Shown here: positions 37,186 to 46,645 of the stretch, piece by piece
Layout: each line of letters opens with the position of its first letter
How positions within the stretch are numbered: the first letter of the stretch is position 1
DNA from: Candidatus Tectimicrobiota bacterium
GTDB lineage: Bacteria > Tectomicrobia > Entotheonellia > Entotheonellales > Entotheonellaceae
Length of the DNA: 64,000 bases
Assembly (NCBI GenBank): GCA_026005175.1
Contig: BPKO01000001.1
Coordinates: 930,001-994,000 of the forward strand
Direction of reading: 5' to 3'
Position numbers and translations under genes: made by a program
The notes under the pieces: generated by a model
Told to the model about the DNA's origin: nothing
Seen by the model: the letters and a program-made list of their open reading frames with translations, nothing else
Database searches by the model: none

Positions 37186-39423
37186 ATGGCAGACGTGCGC
37201 CCCCCCGCTACCGAGCACCCTGTTTCCCTGCCCCTGTTTGGCCGGCCTCCGGCGGCAGATCGCCCCCTTGAGCGGCTGGCCGGCACGGTGGAGCGCGTCA
37301 CGTTTCACAGCGAGGAAACCGGCTTCTGCGTCCTGCGGGTGCAGGTGCGCGGCTACCGCGAGCTGGTAACCGTGGTGGGCACCACCGCCACGGTGCAGCC
37401 TGGCGAGTACGTCGAGTGCAGCGGCTACTGGGTGACCGACCGCACCTACGGCCGGCAGTTCCGCGCCACCACCCTCCAGCTCGTCCCCCCAACCACCCTG
37501 GCCGGCATCGAGAAGTACCTGGCCTCGGGGATGGTGAAGGGCATCGGCCCGCACTTTGCTCGCAAGCTGGTGCGCGCCTTTGGCGATCAGGTCTTTCACG
37601 TCATCGAGCAGACGCCCGAGCGCCTGCAAGAGCTCGAAGGCATCGGCCCCAAGCGCAGGCAGCGCATCGTGCAGGCGTGGGCGGAACAGAAAGTGGTGCG
37701 CGACATCATGGTCTTCCTCCACGCCCACGGCGTGGGTACCGCCCGGGCGGTGCGCATTTACAAGACGTACGGTGAGGAGGCGATTGCCCGGGTGCGCGAA
37801 AACCCCTATCGCCTGGCGCTGGACATCCCGGGCATTGGTTTTAAGACGGCCGATGCCCTGGCCCGGCGCCTGGGCGTCCCGCACGACGCCTTGCTGCGCG
37901 CCCAGGCCGGCCTGCGCCACGTACTGCAAGAGCTGGCCGAGGAGGGGCACTGCGCTGCCCGCCAGGCCGAGCTCCTCGAGCTGGCCAGCCAGCGGCTCGA
38001 CATCCCCGAGGGCACCCTGGCCCGCGCCGTGGAGCGCGAGCTGCAGGAAGGCCACCTGGTGGCCGAGTGCATCGACGGCGAGCCTTGCCTTTTTCTCGCC
38101 TCGCTGCACCGCGCCGAAGTGGAGGTCGCCCGCCACCTGCGGCGTCTGCTGGCCGGCCCGCCTCCCTGGGGAACGCTCGACGCCGCGCAGGCCATCCCCT
38201 GGGTGGAGCGCCAGACGGGCCGCGTGCTTTCTGCTTCCCAGCGCCAGGCGGTGACCACTGTGCTGGGCGCCAAAGTGACGCTGCTTACCGGCGGCCCCGG
38301 GGTGGGCAAAACCACGGTGGTCACCAGCATTCTGCGCATCCTGCGCGCCAAAGGCATGCGCGTGCTGCTGTGTGCTCCCACCGGCCGCGCCGCCAAGCGC
38401 CTGGCCGAGGCCACCGGCCACGAGGCCAAAACCATCCACCGCCTCCTGGGCTTTGACCCCAAGACCGCGGGCTTTGTCCACGGCTCCCGTAACCCGCTGG
38501 CCGCCGACTTGGTGGTCGTCGACGAGACCTCGATGGTGGACGTGGTGCTCATGCACCAGCTGCTGCGGGCCATCCCCGACCACGCTGCGCTGCTGCTGGT
38601 GGGCGATGCCGACCAGCTCCCTTCGGTGGGCCCGGGTGCGGTGCTGCACGACCTCCTCGCGTCGGGCCGCCTGCCTACTGTCAGGCTCACCGAGATCTTT
38701 CGCCAGGCAGCGGCCTCGCAGATCGTGGTCAACGCCCACCGCATCAACCAGGGGCTGCTGCCCCACGTTGGCCAGCCGCAGGCGCCGGAGGGCGACTTTT
38801 ACCTGGTGCGTGCCGACACCCCGGAAGCCATCGCCGACAAGTTGCAGCGTGTGGTCACCCGGCGCATCCCCCAGCGCTTTGGCCTCCATCCCATCGACGA
38901 CGTGCAGGTGCTCACCCCCATGCAGCGGGGCAGCCTGGGGGCCAGAGCCCTGAACAGCCTCCTGCAAGAGGCCCTCAACCCGGCGGCCGCGCCGCGCGTG
39001 ACGCGCTTTGGCAGCACCTACGCCCCGGGCGACAAGGTGATGCAGGTGGTCAACAACTACGACAAGGAGGTCTTTAACGGCGACATCGGCCGCGTGCGCT
39101 GGGTCGACCCCGACACCGCCCGCCTGGGCGTTGCCTTCGAAGAACGCGAGGTGGTTTACGACTTTGACGAACTCGACGAGCTCACCTTGGCCTATGCCAC
39201 CACCGTACACAAAAGCCAGGGCTCGGAGTACCCCGCCGTGGTCATTCCCCTGGCCACCCAGCACTACCCCATGCTGGCCCGCAACCTGCTTTACACGGCG
39301 GTCACCCGCGGCAAGCGCCTGGTGGTCCTCGTCGGCCAGCCCAAGGCGGTGGCCATGGCGGTGCGCAACGCCCGCAGCGTGCGGCGGCTCACCAACCTGG
39401 CCGCACGGCTGCGCCAGGAATGA
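37186..39423 (+). CDS. recD2: RecD2-type ATP-dependent DNA helicase
   Basis: 745 residues. An N-terminal OB-like domain (GTVERVTFHSEETGFCVLRV), tandem helix-hairpin-helix motifs (GIGPHFARKLVRAFG, LQELEGIGPKRRQRIVQAW), then the SF1B core: Walker A LTGGPGVGKTTV near residue 368, Walker B VVDETSMVD, motif III VGDADQLPSVGPGAVL, and the C-terminal motifs NNYDKEVFNGDIG and TVHKSQGSEYPAV, LYTAVTRGK. RecD2 is the stand-alone 5'-3' helicase of bacteria without RecBCD-associated RecD and acts in DNA repair. The ATG at 37186 begins where family similarity starts; upstream in-frame ATGs at 37123 and 37138 are less likely. Confidence 0.93.
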   Translation: MADVRPPATEHPVSLPLFGRPPAADRPLERLAGTVERVTFHSEETGFCVLRVQVRGYRELVTVVGTTATVQPGEYVECSGYWVTDRTYGRQFRATTLQLVPPTTLAGIEKYLASGMVKGIGPHFARKLVRAFGDQVFHVIEQTPERLQELEGIGPKRRQRIVQAWAEQKVVRDIMVFLHAHGVGTARAVRIYKTYGEEAIARVRENPYRLALDIPGIGFKTADALARRLGVPHDALLRAQAGLRHVLQELAEEGHCAARQAELLELASQRLDIPEGTLARAVERELQEGHLVAECIDGEPCLFLASLHRAEVEVARHLRRLLAGPPPWGTLDAAQAIPWVERQTGRVLSASQRQAVTTVLGAKVTLLTGGPGVGKTTVVTSILRILRAKGMRVLLCAPTGRAAKRLAEATGHEAKTIHRLLGFDPKTAGFVHGSRNPLAADLVVVDETSMVDVVLMHQLLRAIPDHAALLLVGDADQLPSVGPGAVLHDLLASGRLPTVRLTEIFRQAAASQIVVNAHRINQGLLPHVGQPQAPEGDFYLVRADTPEAIADKLQRVVTRRIPQRFGLHPIDDVQVLTPMQRGSLGARALNSLLQEALNPAAAPRVTRFGSTYAPGDKVMQVVNNYDKEVFNGDIGRVRWVDPDTARLGVAFEEREVVYDFDELDELTLAYATTVHKSQGSEYPAVVIPLATQHYPMLARNLLYTAVTRGKRLVVLVGQPKAVAMAVRNARSVRRLTNLAARLRQE

Positions 39424-39432
39424 GCGGCGGCG

Positions 39433-42022
39433 CTACGCCGGCGCCGCCAGGGGCAGGAGCAACCCGAAGCGGTTGTGAAACGTGGGGTCGAGCACCTGGT
39501 GCAGGAAGTCGGCCGTCGCTCTCGCCGCTTTCCTCTTTGGTGGCCAGCCGGAAAAGCGGTGTCCCTCGCTTTACCCCCTGCCCGTTTTCCACCAGGATGT
39601 CCACCACCACCCCGTCCACCGGGCTGGCCAGCTCGGTGAACATCTTCATTGCCTCGAGCAGCGCCAGGGTCTGCCCCACCTTCACCTCGTCGCCCACCTG
39701 TACGAAGGGCGGGGCGCCCGGCTCGGGCTGGTGGTAAATGGTGGCTTCCATGGGAGAAAGCAGCTCCCCGTGGCGCAGCATGGCCGGCCGCAGGCTGGTG
39801 CTGAGCAGGCGGTGCAGCCGCGCCAGAGTGGCCATCTCCTGCAAGTACGCGGGGCGGACGAAGTCAAGGGCGTCGGTAGGTGTAAGGCACAGGTGCAGCT
39901 GCGTCTGCTCCAGGGCTTCAATGAGGGCGGTAAGGGCCGGCACCTCGGCGGTGAGCCAGCCCAGCGCCTCTTGAAGCAGCGCCGCCGCCGCGTCGCCGTC
40001 CAGGCTGGGGTCGGCTTCCTGCAAGCAGCGGCACAGCGCCACGAAGTCGGGATGCTGCGCCAGCGTGCCCGCCACCGCAGCGCGCACCAGGTCTACCAGG
40101 CGCGCCTCTGAGGCGCCCAGCGCTTCCCACAGCGCCGCGATGGCCTCGCGCAGCGCCTCGCCTTGCTGCTGCTCCTCGGCAAAAAGGGGGACGCGCAGCG
40201 CCTCGGCCAGCTGCCAGAGGACTTCCAGGGCGGCCAGCGGGCGCCGCTCGGCGGCGCTCAAGCGCTCCACGTAGTACGCCAGCAGGCGGCTGGGGTGGGC
40301 AAAGCCCGCTTCCAGCGTCGCCCGCAGCAGGCGGGCAAAGCGCGCCGGGTCGTGCGCCGCCGGCCGGCGGGGAAAGTCGGGCACCAGGGACAAGACGCGC
40401 GCCTTCTGGGCCACGACCACCGCCGCCATGGCCGTCCACAGCAGGCTGGTGTCGGTGCGAAACTCGCTGCCCGGCGGCAGGGCCTGCATGAGGGTGAGCA
40501 AGCCCAGGACCGGCTGCAGGTTGGTGCGCAGCTCGGCGTTGCCCTCTATCTGCAGGGCCCGGTCGAGCAAAAGACGCATGCGCGCCAGGGTCTCGTGGCG
40601 ATGGGCACCGGTGACGATGAGGAGGGCAAAGTTGGCGTCGTAGCTGGGCACGATCCAGGGATGGCGCCGCTGCAGCAGGCCGCTGGCGTCGATGCGCACG
40701 TGACCTTCGAGTTCGGGCGGTAAGTTCACGCGCAGGGCATGCACCACCCCTCCCAGGACCGGGCTGAGGTCTTCGTGCCAGGCGTTGAGGCGCACCTCGA
40801 TGGCATCGCCAACAAAAGTGATGTCCTGCTGCCGGAAGGGCAGCTTCTCGCCGGCGGCGATGCGCTGCTGCCACTCCACCAGGCTGATGGGACGGCCGCC
40901 CACGCGGGCGATGCCTTCGGTGACCGCGTGCTCGACCTGGATGCGGGGGTTGACTTCCAGGAAGTAGGGCTGGCCTTGCTCGTCGATGAGGAACTCCACG
41001 GTGGCCGCCCCGCGCAGCCGCACCGCCTGGCCCAGGCGCACGGCGTCGGCGCAGATGCGCTCCAGGGTGGCCTGGCGCTGGCGCAGCAGGACGCGGCGCG
41101 CCTCCGCCGCGGGCGGCAGCGCCTGTCTTGCCGCCTCCAGGGCTTCTGGGTGCAGCGCCAGCTCGATGAACTTCTGCGAGCCGTGGTTCTGCAACGAGCA
41201 GTCGCGGGCGGCAAAGTGCACCACGGTGTCACCGTCGCCCAGCAGCTGCACTTCCCAGTGCAGCGGCCGCGGGAGGTTGAGTTCGACCAGCACCCCCTTG
41301 CGGGCATCGGCTTCTGCCGCCGCCACCCCCATCTCGGCCCACAGCTTGGCCAGCACGTCGCGGATCTTCTCGCCAGCGTCGGGGGCACTCAGCTCGGCGG
41401 CGGTGAGCAGGCGCTGTCCTTTGCCGCCGCCGCCGGCCGGGTGCTTGAGGCGAATGGGATAGCCGGGATAGCGCCGCGCCATCTCCAGGGTGAGGCGCAC
41501 CGCCTCGGCGGCGATCTCCTCCTGGCGGTGGGTGCGGGCAAAGGCAACAAGGGAATCGTCGCCGGGAATGGTGGGGATGCCCAGGCGGCGGGCCAGGGCA
41601 ATGGCCGCGTCCTTATCGCCCACCGCGCGCAGCGTCTCGGGGGTGGGACCGATAAAGCGCAGGCCCGCTTCCTCAACGCGCGCCGCAAACTCGGCGCTTT
41701 CCGCCAGAAAGCCGTAGCCGGGGTAGACGGCGTCAAGGTCATGGGTGTGGGCCAGCTCGATAATCGCCTCGACGTCGGTGTACTCCTGCACGTAGTGCAC
41801 GTGCGTGGGGGGCAAGTCGGCGATCCAGGGCGCGGCGCGGTAAAGCTCGGCAATCCACTCGCGCGCCGAGACGATCACGTGCGGCAGCTGCCAGCCGCAG
41901 CGGCGGTAGACTTCCAGGGTTTCAAAGGCAATCGGCCCGCGGCACACCAGCAGCGTGCGCATCGACGCCACCGGGATGGGGCGGGTCGGATCGCGGCGCT
42001 CGGCACGAGTCAGCACGGCCAT
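39433..42022 (-). CDS. Acyl-CoA carboxylase biotin carboxylase/biotin carrier subunit
   Basis: About 870 residues: a biotin carboxylase N-terminal fold (TLLVCRGPIAFETLEVYRRC, DLDAVYPGYGFLAESAEFA), ATP-grasp with the glycine-rich loop KHPAGGGGKGQRLL, biotin-carboxylase C-terminus (FLEVNPRIQVEHAVTEGIAR), a long helical linker, and a biotinyl domain with the acceptor lysine in LALLEAMKMFTELASPVDG near residue 790. It carboxylates biotin with ATP and bicarbonate for the carboxyltransferase encoded 17 bases upstream. The raw frame runs to 39389 with a proline-rich tail. A neighbouring frame gives TADFLHQVLDPTFHNRFGLL and stops at TAG 39433-39435, so a frameshift near 39520 is suspected and this end is used. 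Confidence 0.85.
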
Positions 42023-42039
42023 CGGCAGTTCCGGTCGGC

Positions 42040-43674
42040 TCAGAGGGGATGGATGAGGCCACGGATGGCCCCGTGACGCAGCTCGCGAAACACGTTGGGG
42101 CAGTGGCGGCGCACGTGGTCGAGTTCCTGCACCAGCGCTTGCCAGTAGGCAACGTACTCGGCGTAAAGCGGGGGCAGGTCGGCCACCAGGCGGGCGCGCA
42201 GCGCCTCGGGCTCCAGGGGCTGCACGAAGCCGCCGGCAAAGGCCATGTCCATGTTGAGGTACTCGTTTTCGTAGCGCTCTTGGTGCTGCTCGCGCACCGC
42301 CGGATCGCCGCCGTCGGGACCGTAGGTAAAAAACGGCCCCGCCTCTTTGCCCATCACCGCGATTTGCCCGGTGGTAAAGCCGTAGTGGCGGCAGCGCGCC
42401 GAGCGCACCGAGGTGGTCAGGCTGTCCATGGCGCAGTAAGCGCCGCCAAAGGCCTTGTCGATGACCACGGAGATGCGCGGCACCATGAGGTTGGGGTACA
42501 TCATGAGCAGCGCGGCGCCTTTGGAGAGGATCTGCCCTTCGGACTCGGCCTGGGTGGCGATAAAGCCAGGCACGTCGACAAAGGTGATCACCGGCAGGTG
42601 GTAAGCATTGGCCAGCTTGAGGAAGCGGGTCACTTTCGACGACGACGCCGCAGTCATCGAGCCACCCAGCACCAGGCGCTGGTTGGCGATGATGGCCACC
42701 GGGATGCCGGCAATGCGGGCAAAGCCGACCACCGCCGAGGGGCCGAATTTTTCGTGGTACTCGAACCACGAGTCGTCGTCGACGGCGGCGTCGATAAAGG
42801 TGCGCACGTCCCAGGCGGCGTTGCGCTTGCGGCGGGCGTTGAGGCGTGCCTGGGTGACGATGGCCCGCAGGTCGGTGGGCACGCCGCGCTTTTCCTGCGG
42901 CGCGGTGCACGGGGGCAGTTCCCACATGCTCTGGGGCAAGTACGAGAGGTAGCGCCGCGCCAGGGCCGCCGCTTCCGCGTAGTCGGCGGCGCGGTAGTGG
43001 GCCTCGCCCGATTTTTCGGTGTGCAGCTGCACCCCGCCCATCTCCTCGGGGGTGACGTCTTCCCCCGTGGCCACTTTGATCACCAGCGGCCCGGTGACCG
43101 CCATCATGCTGCCTTCGAGCATGATCACCGTGTCGGTCATCACCGGCGCATAGGCCCCGCCGCCGGCGTTGAGGCCCGAGACGATCGACAGCGTGGGGAT
43201 GCGGCCCGAGATCTCGGTAATCTGGGTAAAGATCTGGCGGAAAATGTCGAGCGAGGCCACCCCCTCGTTGATGTCGGCGCCGCTGGAGTCCCAGTCGATG
43301 AGCAGGGGACAGCGCCAGGCCTCGGCCTGCTGCATCTGGCGGATGAGCTTGCGCCCGGTGGCCACGGTCACCGCCCCAGCAGCCACCGCCGAGTCAAAGA
43401 GGGCGGCGGCCACCCGGCGGCCGTGGATGTGGCCGTGCCCGGTGACCAGCCGGCGCTCGCCGTGGCGCGGGTCGAGCTCGGGAGAGGGGGGCTGGTCTTC
43501 CACAAAGGTTTCGGGATCAAAGAGCAAGGCGATTTTTTCTGCCACCGTCAGCTTGCCGCGGGCATGCTGGCGCGCCGCCGCCCGCAGGGCAGGGTCGGTA
43601 TCCACCTGGCGCAGCCGCCGCAGGCTGTGTAGCAAACGCCTGCCCAGCGCCGGGGTCTGCACGCTCACCGCCAT
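42040..43674 (-). CDS. Acyl-CoA carboxylase carboxyltransferase subunit
   Basis: 544 residues of the crotonase-fold carboxyltransferase family (PccB/MccB type). Visible are GKLTVAEKIALLFDPETFVE at the start, the oxyanion-hole region SGLNAGGGAYAPVMTDTVIM in the N-terminal half and VPGFIATQAESEGQILSKGA with VIDKAFGGAYCAMDS in the C-terminal half. It transfers the carboxyl group from biotin to an acyl-CoA, such as acetyl-, propionyl- or methylcrotonyl-CoA; the substrate cannot be decided. It forms a two-gene operon with the biotin carboxylase and has a good promoter just upstream. Confidence 0.9.
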   Translation of the reverse strand: MAVSVQTPALGRRLLHSLRRLRQVDTDPALRAAARQHARGKLTVAEKIALLFDPETFVEDQPPSPELDPRHGERRLVTGHGHIHGRRVAAALFDSAVAAGAVTVATGRKLIRQMQQAEAWRCPLLIDWDSSGADINEGVASLDIFRQIFTQITEISGRIPTLSIVSGLNAGGGAYAPVMTDTVIMLEGSMMAVTGPLVIKVATGEDVTPEEMGGVQLHTEKSGEAHYRAADYAEAAALARRYLSYLPQSMWELPPCTAPQEKRGVPTDLRAIVTQARLNARRKRNAAWDVRTFIDAAVDDDSWFEYHEKFGPSAVVGFARIAGIPVAIIANQRLVLGGSMTAASSSKVTRFLKLANAYHLPVITFVDVPGFIATQAESEGQILSKGAALLMMYPNLMVPRISVVIDKAFGGAYCAMDSLTTSVRSARCRHYGFTTGQIAVMGKEAGPFFTYGPDGGDPAVREQHQERYENEYLNMDMAFAGGFVQPLEPEALRARLVADLPPLYAEYVAYWQALVQELDHVRRHCPNVFRELRHGAIRGLIHPL

Positions 43675-43710
43675 GATCTCCGGTCTCCTTCCTGCGACAC
43701 GTCCCTGTTT

Positions 43711-43738
43711 ATTTTACGCATCCGGGCGCCGGTGGCAA
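43711..43738 (-). promoter_or_regulatory. Promoter of the acyl-CoA carboxylase operon
   Basis: On the minus strand TTGCCA (43733-43738), a 16-base spacer and TAAAAT (43711-43716), each five of six to consensus, 37 bases before the carboxyltransferase ATG. It separates this operon from the thioesterase gene upstream. Confidence 0.6.
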
Positions 43739-43761
43739 CCTGCTGCCGCGGCGCGCCGGGC

Positions 43762-44208
43762 TCAGCGGCCGGCCTGCGGCACCAGGAGCGTCGCTGTGAC
43801 CAGGGCCAAGAGGCGTCCCTGGTCGTCGCTCACCCGCACCTGCGCCACCAGGGTGGTGCGGCCGCGGTGCACCAGCTGCGCCTCGGCAGTGAGGGTGCCG
43901 CGGTCGGTATTGCGCAGCAAGTTGGCCGACAGCTGAAAGGTGAGGGGAAAGCGCTGCGGATCCAGCTCTCCGGAGGGATCAACTTCCCACAGGGCGGCCG
44001 CGGTGGCCGCCTCGTCGGCCAGGGCGATGAGGGCGCCGGCGTGGAAGCGGCCGGTGAGCTGGGCCAGCTCTGGCTTGAAGTCGAGCTGCGCCACCGCCTG
44101 CCCTTCGCCGGCGCGGAGAAAGCGAGTGCCGTGGGCTTCGAGCATGGTGCCGCGCTTCCAGAGGTTGAATTTGGCAGCAAAAGCAACGGGGTCAAGCGCT
44201 TCGGACAT
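43762..44208 (-). CDS. PaaI-like hotdog-fold thioesterase
   Basis: 148 residues with the hotdog pattern: GRFHAGALIALADEAATAAALW, in which H-x-G near residue 67 and the following Asp/Glu helix are the active-site region, and a final beta sheet TLTAEAQLVHRGRTTLVAQV. Such proteins hydrolyse acyl-CoA thioesters. It sits upstream of the acyl-CoA carboxylase genes on the same strand, which fits acyl-CoA metabolism. The ATG at 44208 has AAAGGAG seven bases before it and is preferred to the ATG 57 bases upstream. Confidence 0.8.
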   Translation of the reverse strand: MSEALDPVAFAAKFNLWKRGTMLEAHGTRFLRAGEGQAVAQLDFKPELAQLTGRFHAGALIALADEAATAAALWEVDPSGELDPQRFPLTFQLSANLLRNTDRGTLTAEAQLVHRGRTTLVAQVRVSDDQGRLLALVTATLLVPQAGR

Positions 44209-44254
44209 GACAGCTCCTTTCGTTGCAGCCAACGCGCGGCAGCGCGTGCCGGGA

Positions 44255-45073
44255 TCAGTCGCCAAAAACCACGAGCTCCGTGGCGGCCGGCAGCGAGGCG
44301 CGGCTCAGCACCAGGGTGCGGCCGCTGAGGCGCCGCACCGGGTAGCGGCCGGCGGTGAAGGCAACAAAGGCCTCAGCGGCATCGGCCGTGTCGATGTGCA
44401 TGGGTAGTACCAGCAAGGGCTGGAGCTGGACGACCACGGTGAGGGCGTCGCCCAGGGAGAGGGTCCACTGGCCATCGACGGGCAGCATGACCACGTCAGG
44501 CTTGCCGATGCGGCGCAGCTGCTGGGGCGTCAGGGGATGGCGCAGGTTGCCCAGGTGCACCAGGCAGAGGTCGCCTAGGTGAAAGACAAAAATGCTGTTT
44601 TGGATGGGGCTCTCTTCCAGTGCCGTGCGGCTGGCGTAGCTGGGCACGTTGAACAGCGCCACGTCCTGCAAGCGCAGCGCCACTGGATTCCAACCCTGCT
44701 CGGGAGTCAGCCCCCACAGCACGCGCGGCGTGCCCGGCACGCGCGCCACCGCGGTATGGGTCAGGTGCAGGTTGCTCACCGTCACCAGATCCGGCGTCAC
44801 CGGCACCGGATGCCAGGCGGGGGGATCGGTGAGGATCCGCAGGCCGCTAGGGGCGGTGAGCACAAAGCTGGAATGGCCAAGCCACTCCACCACCACCGCG
44901 GGGGTAGCCTGTGCCGGCAAGAAGGCCACCGGCACGAGCGTGCCGCGCTTCTCGACCAGCCCGGCGGTACAGGGGCCGGGCTCTTGCGCGGGAAGGAGAC
45001 TCGGGACAAGCAGCCCCAGCACCAGCGTAGCGGCTAGTGCCGGCCAGGCGCAAAACCAACCACGACCTTGCAT
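44255..45073 (-). CDS. Secreted metallo-beta-lactamase-fold protein
   Basis: 272 residues with an N-terminal signal peptide (AWPALAATLVLGLLVPSLLPAQ). The body resembles UlaG/YtnP-type MBL-fold hydrolases (VVEWLGHSSFVLTAPSGLRILTDPP), with ILTDP for the first metal region and VVMLPVDGQWTLSL later. The classic H-x-H-x-D-H is replaced by NLHLTHTAVA, and LVLPMHID supplies another His. It probably binds metal and hydrolyses an unknown ester or amide in the periplasm, or is catalytically altered. It is divergent from the xanthine dehydrogenase operon across a 206-base regulatory gap. Confidence 0.75.
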   Translation of the reverse strand: MQGRGWFCAWPALAATLVLGLLVPSLLPAQEPGPCTAGLVEKRGTLVPVAFLPAQATPAVVVEWLGHSSFVLTAPSGLRILTDPPAWHPVPVTPDLVTVSNLHLTHTAVARVPGTPRVLWGLTPEQGWNPVALRLQDVALFNVPSYASRTALEESPIQNSIFVFHLGDLCLVHLGNLRHPLTPQQLRRIGKPDVVMLPVDGQWTLSLGDALTVVVQLQPLLVLPMHIDTADAAEAFVAFTAGRYPVRRLSGRTLVLSRASLPAATELVVFGD

Positions 45074-45102
45074 CGCCTTCTCCCTCTTGCGGCGGTGCCG
45101 CA

Positions 45103-45122
45103 GCCGGGCGTTGACGCCCGGC
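45103..45122. promoter_or_regulatory. 8-bp palindrome centred on the -35 box: operator candidate
   Basis: GCCGGGCG (45103-45110) and CGCCCGGC (45115-45122) are perfect inverted repeats around TTGA, the first four bases of the -35 box of the oxidoreductase operon. It lies 30 bases from the start codon of the divergent MBL gene, so a bound regulator could affect both. Confidence 0.45.
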
Positions 45123-45139
45123 ACTGCCTGTGGTAGGCT
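45111..45139 (+). promoter_or_regulatory. Promoter of the xanthine-dehydrogenase-type operon
   Basis: TTGACG (45111-45116), a 17-base spacer and TAGGCT (45134-45139), about 140 bases before the first gene. The -10 is identical to that proposed for the ABC operon at 53607. Confidence 0.5.
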
Positions 45140-45279
45140 GCTAGCGACGCGGGCACTTCCCGTGTCGCGTCTTGTGATGTACCGTCTATCCTACTCTACA
45201 CGCCTTCCCACAGTCTAGCGGTGGCGTGCCCTGTGGAACCCTACGACACGGGGCTTTTGCTTGAGAAGGAGAAAGGCAC

Positions 45280-46158
45280 TTGCGAGCCTTTGAGTATGCC
45301 GCGCCCCAGAGCGTTGACGAGGCAGTGGCCCTCCTGGCCGCGCGGGGCGAGCGGGCCCGCGCGCTGGCCGGCGGCACCGACCTCATCGTACAGCTGCGCG
45401 AAGGGCGCCGGCGGCTGGAACTGGTGGTTGACGTAAAAAAGATCCCCGACCTCAATGTCCTGTCTTACGATCCCCAGACGGGCTTGCACCTGGGGGCGGC
45501 GGTTCCTTGCTACCGTGTTTACGGTGAGGCGACCATCGCCCGGGCCTATCCGGGGCTGATGGACGCTTTTACTCTCATCGGCGGCATTCAGATCCAGGGC
45601 CGCGCCTCTATCGGCGGCAACTTGTGCAATGCCTCGCCTGCCGCCGACGCCATCCCACCCCTCATCGTGCACCGCGCCGTGTGCCTCATTGCCGGCCCTG
45701 AGGGCCGCCGCGAGGTCCCGGTAGAGCAGTTCTGCACTGCTCCGGGGCAGACCGTGCTGCGGCCGGGAGAGCTGCTGGTCTCCCTGCGGGTGCCGCCGCC
45801 GCCACCGCGCTTTGGCGCCCACTACCAGCGCTTTATCCCGCGTAACGAGATGGACATCGCCGTGGTAGGTGTGGCCTCGGCGGTAGCGCTGAGCGAAGAC
45901 CTGTCGACGATCACTGCCGCCCGCATCGCCCTGGGTGCCGTGGCCCCCACGCCGCTGCTGGTGGCAGAAGCAGAAGCTGCCCTGGTGGGCAAGCCGGTTA
46001 GCGAGGCGGCCATCGCGGCGGCAGCCGAGGCGGCCATGGCAGCGGCCCGCCCCATCACCGACATGCGTGGTACCGCGTTCCAGCGGCGCCACCTGACCGG
46101 CGTGCTGACGCGGCGCACGCTGCAGCGCGCCATCGCGCGAGCCAGAGGGGAGGCGTGA
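45280..46158 (+). CDS. Xanthine dehydrogenase-type FAD-binding subunit
   Basis: 292 residues of the CoxM/CutM/XdhB family. FAD-binding motifs [17 protein letters not shown] (about 26-42) and [20 protein letters not shown] (about 100-119, the GGN-x-x-x-A-x-P-A-x-D stretch completed by ASPAADAIP). It passes electrons from the [2Fe-2S] subunit to an acceptor. The start is a TTG, about eight bases after AAGGAG; no ATG or GTG nearby fits as well. It is the first gene of a four-gene plus-strand operon: FAD subunit, iron-sulfur subunit, molybdenum subunit, MoaD-like protein. Confidence 0.88.
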   Translation: MRAFEYAAPQSVDEAVALLAARGERARALAGGTDLIVQLREGRRRLELVVDVKKIPDLNVLSYDPQTGLHLGAAVPCYRVYGEATIARAYPGLMDAFTLIGGIQIQGRASIGGNLCNASPAADAIPPLIVHRAVCLIAGPEGRREVPVEQFCTAPGQTVLRPGELLVSLRVPPPPPRFGAHYQRFIPRNEMDIAVVGVASAVALSEDLSTITAARIALGAVAPTPLLVAEAEAALVGKPVSEAAIAAAAEAAMAAARPITDMRGTAFQRRHLTGVLTRRTLQRAIARARGEA

Positions 46159-46161
46159 GGG

Positions 46162-46645
46162 ATGGCGAAGCGAGTCCTGGTGCAAACCCGTATCAACGGC
46201 GAGGAAGTGGAGTTCCTCTGCGAGCCGCGGCAGAGCCTGCTCGAGGTCCTGCGCGAGGATCTGGGCCTCACCGGCACCAAAGAAGGCTGTGGCAACGGCA
46301 ACTGCGGTGCCTGTAGCGTGCTGCTCGACGGCGTGCTGGTCAACGCCTGCCTGGTGCTGGCCGTGGAAGTCGAGGGACACGAGGTTACCACCATCGAGGG
46401 CATTGCCCAGCCGGGCGCCCTGCACCCGCTGCAGCAGAAGTTCCTCGAGCACGCCGCCCTGCAGTGCGGCATTTGTACGCCCGGGTTTATCGTCGCCGCC
46501 AAGGGCCCTGCTCGACAGGAACCCGCGGCCCACAGAGCACGAGGTGCGCCACTGGCTGGCCGGGAACCTGTGCCGGTGCACGGGCTACGACAAAATCGTT
46601 CGCGCCGTGCTGGACGCCGCACACGTGATGGAGGCAAGAAAGTAA
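46162..46645 (+). CDS. Xanthine dehydrogenase-type [2Fe-2S] subunit (one frameshift)
   Basis: About 160 residues. The plant-type [2Fe-2S] cluster ligands are in [18 protein letters not shown] with a fourth Cys in VNACLV, and the second cluster in [11 protein letters not shown] and [15 protein letters not shown]. The frame is broken at GGGCCC (46503-46508): removing one base restores [20 protein letters not shown] and the TAA at 46643-46645. Uncorrected, the frame runs into the large-subunit gene and looks like a fusion, which it is not. Its stop overlaps the ATG of the molybdenum subunit (TAATG). Confidence 0.85.

Noticed and set aside
37117-39264. Minus-strand ORF of 715 codons opposite recD2
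   Set aside because: It is fully antisense to an intact RecD2 with every helicase motif, and its sequence shows no recognisable fold.
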